NCBI RefSeq assembly: GCF_003113895.1
Contig: NZ_BDUD01000001.1
Location: 1,041,416-1,105,415 of the forward strand
DNA from: Nostoc commune NIES-4072
Lineage (GTDB): Bacteria; Cyanobacteriota; Cyanobacteriia; Cyanobacteriales; Nostocaceae
Reading direction: 5' to 3'
DNA: 64,000 nt
Shown piece by piece: positions 26,654 through 36,816 of the stretch. The translations under genes and the position numbers were made by a program. Every line of letters begins with the position of its first letter. The stretch's first letter is position 1. The notes under the pieces were generated by a model, which saw only the letters and a program-made list of their open reading frames with translations, had not been told where the DNA came from and searched no databases.

Positions 26654-27229
26654 CTAACTCTTAATTTTCTCTAGCTGTGGAAGTAAAGCTGTAAAAGCCT
26701 TGCCTCTATGGCTAATTGACCCTTTCAGCTCCCGTGTCATCTCAGCAAAGGTCAATTGCAACTCTTGCACATAAAAAATTGGGTCGTAGCCGAAACCACC
26801 ATCACCACGCGGTGCATAGAGAATTTCGCCGCGACAAATACCTTCAGATTCTAATACGATCGCACCATCAGGACGAGCGATCGCTACTGCACAAACAAAT
26901 TGAGCTTGTCGATTTACCTCGTTGTCTAATTCTCTCAATAGCCTAGCAATGCGTTCTGAGTCGGTTTTGGCGTAACGTGCAGAATATACCCCTGGTGCGC
27001 CATTTAGAGCATCTACTTGCAAACCAGAATCATCAGCAATTGCCCAGTTTCCTGTAGCTTGAGCAATTTGTGATGCTTTCAAACAAGCATTGGCGGCAAA
27101 GGTTTCGCCTGTCTCTTCAATTTCCAAATCTTCAGGTTTGAGGGTTAATTCCCAATCAGAATTTTCCAGATAAGCTTGCATTTCCCGCAACTTACCTGGA
27201 TTTCCTGTAGCTACTACGAGTAATGTCAT
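26654..27229 (-). CDS. rdgB: XTP/dITP pyrophosphatase (HAM1/RdgB family)
   Basis: A 191-residue house-cleaning enzyme that hydrolyses non-canonical purine triphosphates to monophosphates. The start VVATGNPGKLREMQAYL contains the TxNxxK triphosphate site; the ADDSGLQVDALNGAPGVYSARY stretch (about 65-86) has the metal-binding Asp, and GDGGFGYDPIF plus SHRGKA near the C-terminus are conserved. It lies between convergent glnB and the phosphohexomutase on its own strand, 87 bp after the latter's stop side. Confidence 0.96.
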   Translation of the reverse strand: MTLLVVATGNPGKLREMQAYLENSDWELTLKPEDLEIEETGETFAANACLKASQIAQATGNWAIADDSGLQVDALNGAPGVYSARYAKTDSERIARLLRELDNEVNRQAQFVCAVAIARPDGAIVLESEGICRGEILYAPRGDGGFGYDPIFYVQELQLTFAEMTRELKGSISHRGKAFTALLPQLEKIKS

Positions 27230-27316
27230 GAATTACAAATTATTAGTTAGGAGTTAGGAGTGATAAGTTATAAGTTAATTAATTCCTAACTCTTAACTCT
27301 CAACTCCTCACTAATT

Positions 27317-28753
27317 TTACTCTGCCCAGTGTTTTGCCCAAGCAAGAGTTTGATGTACTTGCTCAATTGTCGGGGCTTCGCAGTAGAGGCGTAAAACTGG
27401 CTCAGTACCGCTAAATCGAATCATTAACCAGCTTTTATCAGCGAGGCGATACTTATAGCCGTCAATTGTCTGGCAATCAATCACTGCTAACCCGGCAATT
27501 TCTGTTAAGGGTTGAGTTTGCAGTTGTTGCAAAAGACGCGATCGCACTTCCATACTTGCTAAGGGTAAATCAATGCGATCGTAAGCAGAAATAAACCCTG
27601 TTTGTTTCTGCAAGTAGCGGTAATACTCACCTAAATCTAAACCAGATTCTACAATCGCCTCTAAAACGTATAATGCTGACAGCAGTGCATCACGTTCGGG
27701 TATATGGCTGCCATAGCCAATGCCTCCCGACTCTTCGCCGCCCAGTAACACTTTTGCAACTAACATTCTGTCAGCGATGTATTTATAACCAACTGCTGTT
27801 TCAAATACTGACAGGTTATGTAGTGCTGCTACTAGGGGCATTAAGTCGGAACCACTAACAGTTTTGACTATTTCACCCTTAAAGCCGCGCCGCAAGGTTA
27901 AATGGTCGATTAATATTGGGATTAAGACTTGAGAACTCAAGAAGTTGGCTTCCCCGTCTACAGCCGCAATGCGATCGCAGTCTCCATCAAATACCAACCC
28001 CACCGTTAAACCTGATTTATCTGTTTCTCGGTGAGTTTTGATGACTTCAAATAATTTTGAAAGGTATTTAGGCAACGGTTCCGGCGCACCACCACCAAAT
28101 AGGGGATCGCGTTCTGAGTTGATTTCTTTGACTTGATTGCCTAGTAGTCTCGCCAATCCGCCAGCCGCCGCGCCATGCATAACATCGGCAAATAAAGTCA
28201 ATTTGCCTGATGCGATCGCTTCTCGAATTTTGGCAATATCAACTTTACCCTCTAATGCTTGGGTATAACTGGGCCAAGGATCAAATTTCTCTTGCTTCCC
28301 TGGAGTAGCTGCTAATGGGACTCCAACCGACAACTGCGCTTCGATCTCTTTTGTGACTTCTGGCGGCACCGAACCACCAAAACAACCCTTGACTTTTAAC
28401 CCCAAATATTTACCAGGATTATGGCTAGCTGTAATCACCAGCGCCCCTAAAGCATTGAGTTGTTTTGCTGCCCAACTATAAGCTGGGGTTGGGGCAAAGT
28501 TTTCGCTCAATAGCACATCAAATCCGACAGAGGTGACAGTATCTGCAACAGCACGAGCAAAATCTTCGGCCATGAATCGGCGATCATAACCGACAATTAT
28601 TGTCCGGCTACCCACCGTAGGAAAATATGTATCATATAATACTTTTGCGGCAACTGGCGCGACCAGGGCTAGGCGTTCAAAGGTGAACTCGTCACCAATG
28701 ATGCCCCGCCAGCCGTCTGTACCAAACTTGATTGAGTTAGCTACAACTGGCAT
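27317..28753 (-). CDS. Phosphoglucomutase/phosphomannomutase family protein
   Basis: A 478-residue alpha-D-phosphohexomutase. The start IKFGTDGWRGIIGDEF fits the family; the catalytic phosphoserine is in VITASHNPGKYLG (about residue 107-118), the metal loop is FDGDCDRIAAVD (about 254-265), the sugar-binding loop is GGEESGGIG (about 335-343), and the phosphate-binding site is RFSGTEPVLRLY near the end. It converts hexose 1- and 6-phosphates for glycogen or polysaccharide; whether glucose or mannose is preferred is not clear. rdgB follows on the same strand with an 87-bp gap. Confidence 0.93.
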   Translation of the reverse strand: MPVVANSIKFGTDGWRGIIGDEFTFERLALVAPVAAKVLYDTYFPTVGSRTIIVGYDRRFMAEDFARAVADTVTSVGFDVLLSENFAPTPAYSWAAKQLNALGALVITASHNPGKYLGLKVKGCFGGSVPPEVTKEIEAQLSVGVPLAATPGKQEKFDPWPSYTQALEGKVDIAKIREAIASGKLTLFADVMHGAAAGGLARLLGNQVKEINSERDPLFGGGAPEPLPKYLSKLFEVIKTHRETDKSGLTVGLVFDGDCDRIAAVDGEANFLSSQVLIPILIDHLTLRRGFKGEIVKTVSGSDLMPLVAALHNLSVFETAVGYKYIADRMLVAKVLLGGEESGGIGYGSHIPERDALLSALYVLEAIVESGLDLGEYYRYLQKQTGFISAYDRIDLPLASMEVRSRLLQQLQTQPLTEIAGLAVIDCQTIDGYKYRLADKSWLMIRFSGTEPVLRLYCEAPTIEQVHQTLAWAKHWAE

Positions 28754-29121
28754 CTAAGTATCCTAACTGTCTACTTGAGGATTCTAGCATTTATACAGTG
28801 TACAAAGTAAAAAAAGAATCTAGTAATAATATGTACTAATAATTAACAGTAAATTGGGCAAACTTGTGCATTCTAGAAGTGCGATCGCCCCAGAATTATA
28901 CTGTTGCAGACATTGTTTTAAGTTGTGTTTAAATCCTATTAGAACTTCATTAATGAATCTTTGATACTTTACCAAAGCAGAGCATAACTTCACTGCTGTG
29001 CTTTCTGCTTTTAGTCTTTGCTTTGACCAAATAATCAATTATCTTGACTACTTCGCGATGTAAGACCAGTATTTCCGGTAAAATCAAATTCTGAGGACTG
29101 TGGATTTGGGAGAAATTTGGG
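28754..29121. other. Divergent intergenic region before pdxJ
   Basis: About 370 bp between the divergent phosphohexomutase and pdxJ. A 72-codon minus-strand frame here has no protein-like features. GGGAGA at 29108-29113 is the likely ribosome site for the GTG of pdxJ. Confidence 0.4.
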
Positions 29122-29847
29122 GTGCCTACACTTGGCGTTAACATTGACCACATCGCCACCATCCGGCAAGCACGGCGGACAGTGGAACCTGACCCTGTGG
29201 CGGCGGCGGTGCTGGCAGAATTAGGGGGTGCAGATGGAATTACGGTGCATCTACGGGAAGATCGGCGGCATATCCAAGATAGAGATGTGCGTATATTGCG
29301 AGAAACAGTGCGATCGCATCTTAATTTAGAAATGGCCGCTACAAATGAAATGCTAGCGATCGCTCTCGATATCAAACCAGATTATGTAACTTTAGTCCCC
29401 GAAAAGCGCGAAGAAGTCACAACAGAAGGCGGATTAGATATTACCCTGCAAATTGCTAGAATAGGTGAGATAGTCGATAAATTGCAAAGCGCTAATATTC
29501 CGGTTAGTTTATTTATTGACGCCGAGCCATCACAAATCGAAGCATCTGTCAAGGTGCAGGCGCGATTTATTGAATTGCACACCGGACAATATGCTGAGGC
29601 TAAAGATGAAACCAATCGCCAGCGAGAATTAGCCATATTAGCTAAGGGGTGTGAACAAGCGATTCAAGCTGGATTGCGAGTCAACGCTGGTCATGGACTC
29701 ACCTACTGGAACGTCTATCCGGTAGCTGCGCTTCCAGGTATGGAAGAACTGAATATTGGTCATACCATCATCAGTCGGGCAGCATTAGTAGGTATAGAAA
29801 GGGCAGTCCGCGAGATGAAACAAGCTATAAGAGGGAGTAGGGAATAG
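29122..29847 (+). CDS. pdxJ: Pyridoxine 5'-phosphate synthase
   Basis: A 241-residue TIM-barrel enzyme condensing 3-amino-2-oxopropyl phosphate with deoxyxylulose 5-phosphate to pyridoxine 5'-phosphate. Motifs: [16 protein letters not shown] at the start, [17 protein letters not shown] (about 34-50), the HTGQYA loop and [11 protein letters not shown] phosphate site. It starts with GTG at 29122, with a good ribosome site. The last few codons (GSRE) run into the GGGAGTAGGGAATAG-type repeat that follows. Confidence 0.97.
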   Translation: MPTLGVNIDHIATIRQARRTVEPDPVAAAVLAELGGADGITVHLREDRRHIQDRDVRILRETVRSHLNLEMAATNEMLAIALDIKPDYVTLVPEKREEVTTEGGLDITLQIARIGEIVDKLQSANIPVSLFIDAEPSQIEASVKVQARFIELHTGQYAEAKDETNRQRELAILAKGCEQAIQAGLRVNAGHGLTYWNVYPVAALPGMEELNIGHTIISRAALVGIERAVREMKQAIRGSRE

Positions 29848-29902
29848 GGAATAGGGCATTGGGCATTGGGCATTGGGCATTGGGCATCGGGCATTGGGCA
29901 TT
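29834..29902. repeat. STRR heptamers behind pdxJ
   Basis: Three GGGAATA-type units, then seven tandem GGGCATT units, starting within the last codons of pdxJ. Confidence 0.85.
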
Positions 29903-30013
29903 GATTATTAATTCTTTTCCCTCACTCCCTCATCTCCCCACTCCCACATCTTAAAAGAGGGTTGTCTACTGCGAAATCTAGAAATTGAGAGCAAACCTTC
30001 AACAAAAACTTCT

Positions 30014-30730
30014 ATGAGCGCAACACAGTCTAACAACCTGCCGCTTTGGGTACAGGATCGGGATAAGGTGATAGCAGAAAGCACTGATGTCGAGTGGCGC
30101 TATCAGACACCGCCTGATTATTCACGTTCCAAAGAGAATCTCGCTCAAGAAAGTACTTATAATCACCTTGAAGGTACACTGGAAGCGATCGTGCAAAACT
30201 TGGTACGAACCTTCGAGATGGAGGTATCCTTTAAAGCTAACCCGCAACAGTGGTTATCTATTGTGAATGACAAGTTTCGTGTAAGTACCAATGGCGGAGT
30301 CGAGTACACAGCAGCAGATTTATCAGCCCAAGGTACTTACAATTTATTTATGGCTGATTCAGAACACTACAAGGCTTCAGAAGAAAGCTTTGAATCATCC
30401 GCAAAAGTCTTCCACACAACATTTCCCCAAGGATTTCCTTGGGAAGTGCTGGAAGTTTTCTCAGGGCCACCAAATGTCACATTCAAATGGCGGCATTGGG
30501 GACATTTTAAAGGAGAATACAAAGGCCATGCACCTACTGGAGAGACAGTAGAAATTATCGGCATGAGCATTGCAAAAGTTACCGATGACTTGAAGGTTAT
30601 TTCTTTGGAACATTACTTCGACAATAATTTGTTCTTGGAAAAGCTAACATCTGGTGGCAAACAGATAAATCCCCAAAAGCAGGGAAGTGCTTGTCCGTTC
30701 AGTTCTTGGTTCAAGAAGCACAAGAGTTAG
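30014..30730 (+). CDS. SnoaL-like (NTF2-fold) protein
   Basis: A 238-residue protein with a C-terminal SnoaL/ester-cyclase-like domain (about residues 60-215) showing the NTF2-type pattern: the VEIIGMSIAKVTDDLKVISLEHYFD end is typical of the polyketide cyclase-like family. The N-terminal about 45 residues (WVQDRDKVIAESTDVEWRY) are extra. A Cys-containing tail (GSACPFSSWFKKHKS) ends the protein. The gene lies 65 bp upstream of ycf54 on the same strand and may be co-transcribed. No polyketide synthesis genes are near, so the substrate is unknown. Confidence 0.75.
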   Translation: MSATQSNNLPLWVQDRDKVIAESTDVEWRYQTPPDYSRSKENLAQESTYNHLEGTLEAIVQNLVRTFEMEVSFKANPQQWLSIVNDKFRVSTNGGVEYTAADLSAQGTYNLFMADSEHYKASEESFESSAKVFHTTFPQGFPWEVLEVFSGPPNVTFKWRHWGHFKGEYKGHAPTGETVEIIGMSIAKVTDDLKVISLEHYFDNNLFLEKLTSGGKQINPQKQGSACPFSSWFKKHKS

Positions 30731-30795
30731 TTTTTAGGGGTACAGAGTGCAGTACTGTGCCCTTAAATTATTCACATAGTAACCAGAGGATGAAA

Positions 30796-31125
30796 ATGCA
30801 AACATATTATTACGTTTTGGCTAGTAAAAAATTTCTTCTCGATGAAGAACCAACACACGAAGTTCTCAAAGAACGCACCCGCCACTACCACGAACAAGAA
30901 AAACAAATAGATTTTTGGTTGGTTCAACAACCAGCTTTCTTAGAAACACCGCAGTTTACAGAGCTAAAAGCGAAGTGTCCTCAACCAGCAGTAGCAATTA
31001 TTTCTACTAATCCCCAATTTATTACTTGGTTAAAACTGCGTTTAGAGTACGTCATCACTGGTGAATTCCAAGCTCCTTCTGAGACAATACCCGATGCATT
31101 GGCATCGCTTGCTACTGTTTCCTAA
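30796..31125 (+). CDS. ycf54: Ycf54-family MgPME-cyclase factor (DUF2488)
   Basis: A 109-residue Ycf54 homologue. Ycf54 supports the aerobic Mg-protoporphyrin IX monomethyl ester cyclase that forms ring E of chlorophyll. The sequence MQTYYYVLASKKFLLDEEP at the start, ERTRHYHEQEKQIDFWLV in the middle and FITWLKLRLEYV near 75-87 are recognisable. The ATG at 30796 has AGAGGA six bases before it; the ATG at 30790 would overlap that site. Another chlorophyll gene, chlH, is at 50192. Confidence 0.92.
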   Translation: MQTYYYVLASKKFLLDEEPTHEVLKERTRHYHEQEKQIDFWLVQQPAFLETPQFTELKAKCPQPAVAIISTNPQFITWLKLRLEYVITGEFQAPSETIPDALASLATVS

Positions 31126-31159
31126 TCTGGGTATGGGGCATTGGGTTATTCTCGTTATC

Positions 31160-31318
31160 TCATTGTCCCTTTGCCTTCCTCATCACCCATTCGCTTGATT
31201 GAGTTGATAAATGCAGTTTCTTGCTGACAGCATCAAGAGTAATTGCTGCATACTGTTTAGGGGTGAGGATGCCCGGATAACCCCTCATGGATAGACGTGC
31301 AATGAATGTAATGTCTTC
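31160..31318 (-). pseudogene. Fragment of an unidentified gene, overlapping the PEP-CTERM gene end
   Basis: A minus-strand frame of about 53 codons reads IEDITFIARLSMRGYPGILT then PKQYAAITLDAVSKKL to a TGA at 31160-31162. It looks like genuine protein sequence. Upstream it enters the end of the PEP-CTERM gene in another frame and meets a stop, with no good start except an internal ATG (MRGYPG). It may be a truncated gene or a very short real one; I do not recognise the family. Confidence 0.35.
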
Positions 31319-32300
31319 AATTGATGAAGCGATTGAGCTTCCGCTTTAATAGCCAACCTAGACCGAAGCCGAAAATTGCAATATTAGTAGACGGTTCTGG
31401 AACTGAGGTATTTGTATGCGTTTGGAGTACCACGTTGTCGATGTTGACATCAAGGTTACTGAAAACACTCCTGACTGCAATTTCGTTAAAAGAGCTAATG
31501 ATCCCAGAACCAGAATCAGATGCTTCTATAGAAAAACCATCAACTGATGCAGTTAGTCGAACTAATTGCGGAGTTAAGCGTTCGAGAAGGAGGTTTGCAG
31601 TATGAGGTGCTGTGTCGTTAATAGTAGGTACAGAGGTAGTTAATGCTAACGGAACATTTCCATCACCACCAGTAATGCTATCCCCAGAGTCGAAGTTTTC
31701 TTTATTAATTCCCAGTGATTTGGTAACAGCTAGACCAGACAACACCCAATAACCACCGTCATCTTCGATGGGAGTGCTACTGCCAACAAGTGAATTTAAA
31801 ATATCAGTCGTGACAGGTGTATCACCAGAGTTGTATAAACCAAAACGCAAACCACTACCACGAATTTGCGGAAACTCAGCAGAAGTGCTAGAAAGACTAG
31901 GCTCAGTAGTGAAGCGAAAATCAAAGCTTAAATCAAGGGCATCGCCTATATTATTCCCCAAACTAACGGGAGCAAAAGTTCCAAGCGCAAAGTGAGCAGG
32001 AAGAAAAGAAGAGTTAAAGCTAACAAAAGAGGGAGTGTCAAGGTTCAAAGCGTTTCCAGTCCCAAGAATTGGATCGTTAACTACGTCTAATTGAATTTGA
32101 GGAGGAGTTGAAACTGTTTGATAAAAATTTGATGAAATTTCAAACCAGGAAATATCTAACGGATCAACACCATTAGTACGGCCACCGTCGGTATAAGTAT
32201 CGTTCACGAAAACTTGAGCTTTAGCCTTTTCACTAAAAGTAATTACGATAGTAACGAGTAAGGCAGACGAAAGAACTAGTTTAAGGTATTTGTTCAACAT
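31317..32300 (-). CDS. PEP-CTERM sorting domain protein
   Basis: A 327-residue exported protein. Residues 1-28 form a signal peptide ending in KAKAQ, the bulk is a beta-rich ectodomain of the kind seen in cyanobacterial surface proteins, and the C-terminus has the PEP-CTERM signal: VPEPSTNIAIFGFGLGWLL followed by basic residues KRKLNR. PEP-CTERM proteins are processed by exosortase in strains that make exopolysaccharide. No exosortase gene is in the window. The ligand or role is unknown. Confidence 0.88.
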   Translation of the reverse strand: MLNKYLKLVLSSALLVTIVITFSEKAKAQVFVNDTYTDGGRTNGVDPLDISWFEISSNFYQTVSTPPQIQLDVVNDPILGTGNALNLDTPSFVSFNSSFLPAHFALGTFAPVSLGNNIGDALDLSFDFRFTTEPSLSSTSAEFPQIRGSGLRFGLYNSGDTPVTTDILNSLVGSSTPIEDDGGYWVLSGLAVTKSLGINKENFDSGDSITGGDGNVPLALTTSVPTINDTAPHTANLLLERLTPQLVRLTASVDGFSIEASDSGSGIISSFNEIAVRSVFSNLDVNIDNVVLQTHTNTSVPEPSTNIAIFGFGLGWLLKRKLNRFIN

Positions 32301-32790
32301 ACGACTGATTTATCTACTCTTATGGGCTGTTATTAAGCATAGGATTAAAGAATAGCATTACAGTCAGAAGTATAAGTTAATTGGTAGTTAAAAATTAAAA
32401 ATATATTGACAAAAAGCTTATATAGCAATGGTTTAAGTCTTAGCAGAACTCTTTGTCCGATTGCTGATTTAGCTTTTTAACCTATGGAAAATATCGAGAC
32501 TACCTAGCTATAAAAGCCTTTTTCTCTAGGGTAGTGACATTAATTACGGTTTTACCGTCGAAAAACCGTAATTTATTTTTCATAAAGCTACCACAGATTA
32601 TCTCAAGAAGCAAATTCACCATACCCTCACCAAAAATAAAACAGCCGCACCAATTCCCTAGTCGCAAAATACCAAAAGGGCGATGGTCAATCAATTACTA
32701 CGTAGAGACAAGTGCTATATTATTTTGGGGAAACAAAATATTTTTTTATAAAATCTTCTAAGACACCTTAATTTACATAATCTAACTTTT
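32301..32790. other. AT-rich intergenic region
   Basis: About 490 bp with no supported gene. A hairpin ACGGTTTT/AAAACCGT at 32546-32569 is followed by AATTTATTTTT and could end a transcript on the plus strand, but no gene precedes it. The AT-rich stretch before 32791 may hold a promoter. Confidence 0.4.
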
Positions 32791-33483
32791 GTGCATAGAT
32801 TTCAGATTTTACCAAGTGTTTTAGGATTAGCGATGTCTACGATGAGCTTCGCTTACGCAGGGTTGATTGATGGCATGAGTACTGTTTTTGCCCAACAAAC
32901 CATTCCTCCTTGTCAACCACCAACTGCGGGTGAGTATCTTTTATTAGTAGTCAGCCCAACAGCAGATAATCAAAAGCAGTTGCGTAGTGCTTTACCACCG
33001 GAACTGAAAACGATTACCTGTAAATATCTCAACGAAACTGTGACACGGATAGGGGGCTTTAACAAAATTGATGATGCTAATCGATGGGCAAGGTATGTCA
33101 GCAATATTGTTGGCTTGTCTGCCATCATTACCACGCGACCAACAACGCCAGACGTGCAGCCACAGCAACAGGCACAACTACAGCCACAGGCACAGCTACA
33201 GCAGCCTCAGCAGACAGTTTATAATCCTCAAGCATTAGGAGAAGGTTATGCAGTGCTAGTAGATTATTACAACCGTCCAGAACTAGTAAATAGTGTGCAA
33301 CAAGTAGTGGGAGGGAACGTAGGTTTTGTTTCTTATGGACAACGCCCTTACTTGTTGGCAGTTTATACAACTAACCAAACTGAAGCATACAACACCTTGC
33401 AGAAGCTGAACAATGGCGGTTTTGTTGCCAGTATAGTAGATAGTCGTAAGGTAATTCTGCTGCGTTCAACTGTACGGTTGTAG
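32791..33483 (+). CDS. Exported hypothetical protein with two SPOR-like halves
   Basis: A 230-residue protein starting GTG at 32791. A signal peptide (about 1-35, ending FAQQ) precedes a first domain (about 45-110: YLLLVVSPTADNQ) and, after a Gln/Pro-rich linker (about 115-145), a second similar domain (YAVLVDYYNRPELVNSVQQV). The two look like a repeated fold with GY-LLV starts and could be SPOR-like or LysM-unrelated beta/alpha units; this is a pattern reading only. Probably periplasmic. Function unknown. Confidence 0.75.
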   Translation: MHRFQILPSVLGLAMSTMSFAYAGLIDGMSTVFAQQTIPPCQPPTAGEYLLLVVSPTADNQKQLRSALPPELKTITCKYLNETVTRIGGFNKIDDANRWARYVSNIVGLSAIITTRPTTPDVQPQQQAQLQPQAQLQQPQQTVYNPQALGEGYAVLVDYYNRPELVNSVQQVVGGNVGFVSYGQRPYLLAVYTTNQTEAYNTLQKLNNGGFVASIVDSRKVILLRSTVRL

Positions 33484-33520
33484 TCATTAATCATTAGTCA
33501 TTAGTCATTAGTCATTGGTT
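33484..33520. repeat. STRR heptamers (CATTAGT type)
   Basis: Four to five tandem CATTAGT units immediately after the stop of the preceding gene. Confidence 0.8.
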
Positions 33521-33547
33521 AATAAACAGTAGACTGTGGACTATTGA

Positions 33548-34003
33548 CTAATAAGCAGACCTAGCTAACCAATAGATGGTTATGCCCAAAGCCGACCCAG
33601 CTATTACCTGAACTGGTGTATGTCCGAGTAATTCCTTGAGACGGTCTTGGCTAAAGTCTGGTTTTTCATGAAATAATTCATCAATCATTTGATTGAGGAT
33701 ACGAGCTTGCTTACCAGCCGCTTGGCGAACTCCGGCTGCATCATACATGACGATGATGGCAAAAATCATCGCAACGGCAAAATCAGGAGATGCCCAACCG
33801 AGTGTTTGCCCTACACCTGCGGCAAGAGCTGTAACTAAAGCTGAATGGGCACTGGGCATACCTCCGGTTGTCACCAAAACACGTATATTCAGTTTGCGAT
33901 GTTTGACGATCTCGACTACGAGCTTTAGGGCTTGAGCAATTAAACAAGCTATTAGAGCAACCAGCAGCACCCGGTTGTCTAAAATGTTGCCTATGTCCTG
34001 CAT
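33548..34003 (-). CDS. Divergent PAP2 family (DUF212) membrane protein
   Basis: A 151-residue protein with three or four hydrophobic helices and the family motifs TTGGMPSAHSALVTALA (about 45-61) and MYDAAGVRQAAGKQA (about 86-100). These resemble a degenerate acid-phosphatase (PAP2) site. The gene follows crtE and folD on the same strand, an order I recall as common in cyanobacteria, so it may dephosphorylate prenyl diphosphates or lipids; this is inference. Confidence 0.9.
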   Translation of the reverse strand: MQDIGNILDNRVLLVALIACLIAQALKLVVEIVKHRKLNIRVLVTTGGMPSAHSALVTALAAGVGQTLGWASPDFAVAMIFAIIVMYDAAGVRQAAGKQARILNQMIDELFHEKPDFSQDRLKELLGHTPVQVIAGSALGITIYWLARSAY

Positions 34004-34273
34004 GGTATTTTGGTTAGGTTAGTAAATATTAGCAGCAGTTGTTGGTTGAGGAAACATCTAGATTCAACCCAAAATCCAAAATTAACCTAGTACATTACGG
34101 TGGAAACAGACCAATTATTCAAATTCACCTAAAAGCTTACCTGATAAACTTTTTGGATTTTGATATGAGTGAATTTTGAATTTCGCTAGACGGTGTAGTA
34201 TAGCATGGCATCAATCAACCACCCACTCCAAATCAATAAAACGCTTAGGAATTAGGAATTATCCAAAGCGTCA

Positions 34274-35206
34274 CTAGTTATTGCGGCTGATGATAAAATG
34301 AGCGATCGCTTGGAGTGATTTAGCTTTCTCTCCAAATGGTTCTAGTTCTGCACAAGCTGCTTTAACTAACTCTTGGGCTTTTGAGCGAGACTCTTCAAGT
34401 CCCCAAAGGCTAGGATAGGTCACTTTCTTCGCTTGTTGGTCTTTACCAGCCGTTTTACCTAACTGCTCTTTTGTAGAAGTGATATCCAGAATATCATCTA
34501 TGATTTGGAATGCTAGCCCAATATTTTCAGCATAACGGGTTAGTCGTTGCACATCTTCAGTTGATGCTCCAGCGATAATGCCGCCACAAACTACGCAAGC
34601 TTCCAGAAGGGCGGATGTTTTGTGTCTATGAATGAAATTTAGGGTTTCTAGAGAAATATCTGATTTCCCCTCACACTCTAAATCGACAACTTGACCGCCG
34701 ACCAAACCAGCTGCGCCCAGCGCCCGACCAAGACGAACAATTACCTGCAAGGTTAGCTCTCTGTTAACGCTTTGGGGGGTTTTAAGGGCAACAATCTCAA
34801 AAGCGAGTGCTAATAAGCCGTCCCCAGCCAAAATCGCCACATCTTCGCCATAGACTTTATGATTTGTCAGCTTTCCACGACGGTAATCGTCATTATCCAT
34901 CGCTGGCAGATCGTCATGAATCAAAGACATTGTGTGGATCATCTCCACAGCACAAGCCGTTGGCATAGCCATTTCGATAGTGCCACCCATCATTTCACAG
35001 GTAGCAAGGCAAAGAATAGGACGTACACGCTTGCCTCCAGCTAATAACGAGTAGCGCATCGCCTCATAAATCTTTTCTGGATAAATGATGGGGATAGCCT
35101 GATCTAAAGCAGTATCACAAAGCTTTTGTCGTTCTTTCAGATAAGCTGCTAAGTTAAATGTGGCTTCCTCTGGTGGTGTCTTTTGAACGTTATCAGTTGC
35201 TACCAT
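34274..35206 (-). CDS. crtE: Geranylgeranyl diphosphate synthase
   Basis: A 310-residue prenyltransferase making C20 diphosphate for carotenoids, chlorophyll phytyl chains and quinones. The first Asp-rich motif is [16 protein letters not shown] (about 98-113), the second is [10 protein letters not shown] (about 234-243), and the GGKRVRPIL start motif (about 57-65) is present. It lies between folD (125 bp upstream) and the DUF212 gene (271 bp downstream), all on the minus strand; co-transcription is possible. Confidence 0.96.
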   Translation of the reverse strand: MVATDNVQKTPPEEATFNLAAYLKERQKLCDTALDQAIPIIYPEKIYEAMRYSLLAGGKRVRPILCLATCEMMGGTIEMAMPTACAVEMIHTMSLIHDDLPAMDNDDYRRGKLTNHKVYGEDVAILAGDGLLALAFEIVALKTPQSVNRELTLQVIVRLGRALGAAGLVGGQVVDLECEGKSDISLETLNFIHRHKTSALLEACVVCGGIIAGASTEDVQRLTRYAENIGLAFQIIDDILDITSTKEQLGKTAGKDQQAKKVTYPSLWGLEESRSKAQELVKAACAELEPFGEKAKSLQAIAHFIISRNN

Positions 35207-35292
35207 TCTTAAATTCCTGACATTTTGGGATTTTTGTCTTATACGTCACAATTTTAAGGTGCTGTGGCGCTGAAAAAATGAAGAATTAGAAG

Positions 35293-35320
35293 TAGAGACG
35301 CGATTAATCGCCTCTGTACA
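35293..35320. repeat. Dispersed palindrome copy, one mismatch
   Basis: Core at 35296-35315 with CCTCT in place of CGTCT, in the gap between folD and crtE. It is the only diverged copy of the five in the window. Confidence 0.75.
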
Positions 35321-35330
35321 GGAGTTAGGA

Positions 35331-36245
35331 TTAATAACTCTTAACTTTTGACTTATCACTCCTCACTTTTTTCTCTTGCCGCCTGGAATAGCTGGCAAAT
35401 GTATTTTGCAACAATATGGCGACAGTCATAGGGCCAACACCACCAGGAACGGGGGTGATAAATTCTGCTACAGCAGATGTTGATTCAAAGTGGACATCGC
35501 CAATTAAACGGCTTTTGCCACTAGCATCGGTGACGCGATTCATTCCCACATCTACCACAACAGCGCCCGGTTTTACCATATCAGCAGTGATTAGTCCGGG
35601 ACGGCCTACTGCTGCAATTAGAATATCAGCATTTTGGGTGATGGTTTTGAGGTCATGCGATCGCGAGTGAGCGATCGTGACTGTGGCATCAGCTTCTAGT
35701 AGCATCAGTGCCATTGGTTTACCCACCAAAATACTGCGTCCCACTACTACTGCCTGTTTTCCCTGCAAAGAAATCTCATATTCTTCTAAAAGCCGCATTA
35801 CACCAGCCGGGGTGCAGCTACGTAAACCGGCTTCTCCCCGGACTAGTCGCCCCAAGTTAACTGGGTGCAGTCCATCAGCGTCTTTATCGGGATCAATTTG
35901 ATGTAGCAGAGCTACAGCATCCAAGTGGTTAGGTAAGGGCAGCTGCACAAGAATGCCATCCACCCGTTCATCGTGGTTTAGTGCAGCGATGACCTCTTCT
36001 AACTCCTCAAAGGTAGTTTGGGCAGGAAAATGCTTACCAAAAGAAGCGATCCCAACTTTAGCGCAAGCTTTTTCTTTATTACGAACATAAGCAGCTGAAG
36101 CTGGATTATCGCCAACCATTAGTACTGCTAAACCAGGCGATCGCCCAATTTTTGGTTGTAATTGTGTAATGGCAACAGAAAGTTCTTGCTGAATTTTTGC
36201 TGCTATTGCTTTACCATCAAGGAGTTTGGCAGTTTTTGTTTCCAT
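35331..36245 (-). CDS. folD: Methylenetetrahydrofolate dehydrogenase/cyclohydrolase
   Basis: A 304-residue bifunctional enzyme of one-carbon metabolism. The catalytic Lys region [16 protein letters not shown] (about 50-65), [14 protein letters not shown] (about 100-113), the PCTPAG-like [13 protein letters not shown] and the NAD(P) site [11 protein letters not shown] are clear, as is [19 protein letters not shown]. The last about 12 residues ([11 protein letters not shown]) are encoded by GTGAGGAGTGATAAGTC-like intergenic repeat, so the native C-terminus was probably shorter. Confidence 0.96.
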   Translation of the reverse strand: METKTAKLLDGKAIAAKIQQELSVAITQLQPKIGRSPGLAVLMVGDNPASAAYVRNKEKACAKVGIASFGKHFPAQTTFEELEEVIAALNHDERVDGILVQLPLPNHLDAVALLHQIDPDKDADGLHPVNLGRLVRGEAGLRSCTPAGVMRLLEEYEISLQGKQAVVVGRSILVGKPMALMLLEADATVTIAHSRSHDLKTITQNADILIAAVGRPGLITADMVKPGAVVVDVGMNRVTDASGKSRLIGDVHFESTSAVAEFITPVPGGVGPMTVAILLQNTFASYSRRQEKKVRSDKSKVKSY

Positions 36246-36816
36246 GAGAATTCCCAGCTATATTCGCCTTTTGTCAAAATACTTGCAACAAGTCCATTCG
36301 TGAGAGGTTAAGACAAACTCATTTTTGTCAATTAGTAACTCTGCTGAAAATTTTCTAAAAAAGTGAGTATAAAATAAAGCTTGATACTGAATTTTGATGC
36401 AAGAACGAGTGATCCTTTTAAATATGACGCGATCGCTAGCCCAAAAATTCTGTTGATTAGCCTCATTTTTCCCAAATTTTTAAGTACTATTGCTTATTGA
36501 CAAAAGCTCTATAACCTTAACCTCTCACCGATGCAACAAGTCTTTCTTTCCCCCTGCCCCCTTTTTTAGTGCTGAGTGCTGAGTTAGGAGTTAAAAGTTT
36601 AAAGTTCGCAGTCAGAAGTAACTATTTTTCCCCTGCCCCCTGCCCCCTGCTCCCTGCCTCTTAATTGGTGTCGTAGCGTTTTTCTCACAGTGAATCCATA
36701 ATCTTTATTTTCTCAGATCAATGGCGTTATCTGAAGAATAAAGAGTTAAGGATGAAATTCAGAACATTTTTTGCTCAGTTAAGAGTGGGTTTCTGAAAGT
36801 GCAGAGAATAGTATAG
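36246..36816. other. Repeat-rich intergenic region
   Basis: About 570 bp between divergent folD and a lipoprotein gene. It holds GTGCTGA-type units near 36570-36580 and CCCCTGC heptamers at about 36631-36655. No gene is supported. Confidence 0.45.

Noticed and set aside
28820..29038. Minus-strand 72-codon frame upstream of pdxJ
   Set aside because: Low-quality composition, lies in an AT-rich promoter region, and competes with another overlapping frame; nothing supports it.
32500..32761. Overlapping frames on both strands in the spacer before the gene at 32791
   Set aside because: Neither shows family-like sequence; the region is AT-rich with a hairpin.
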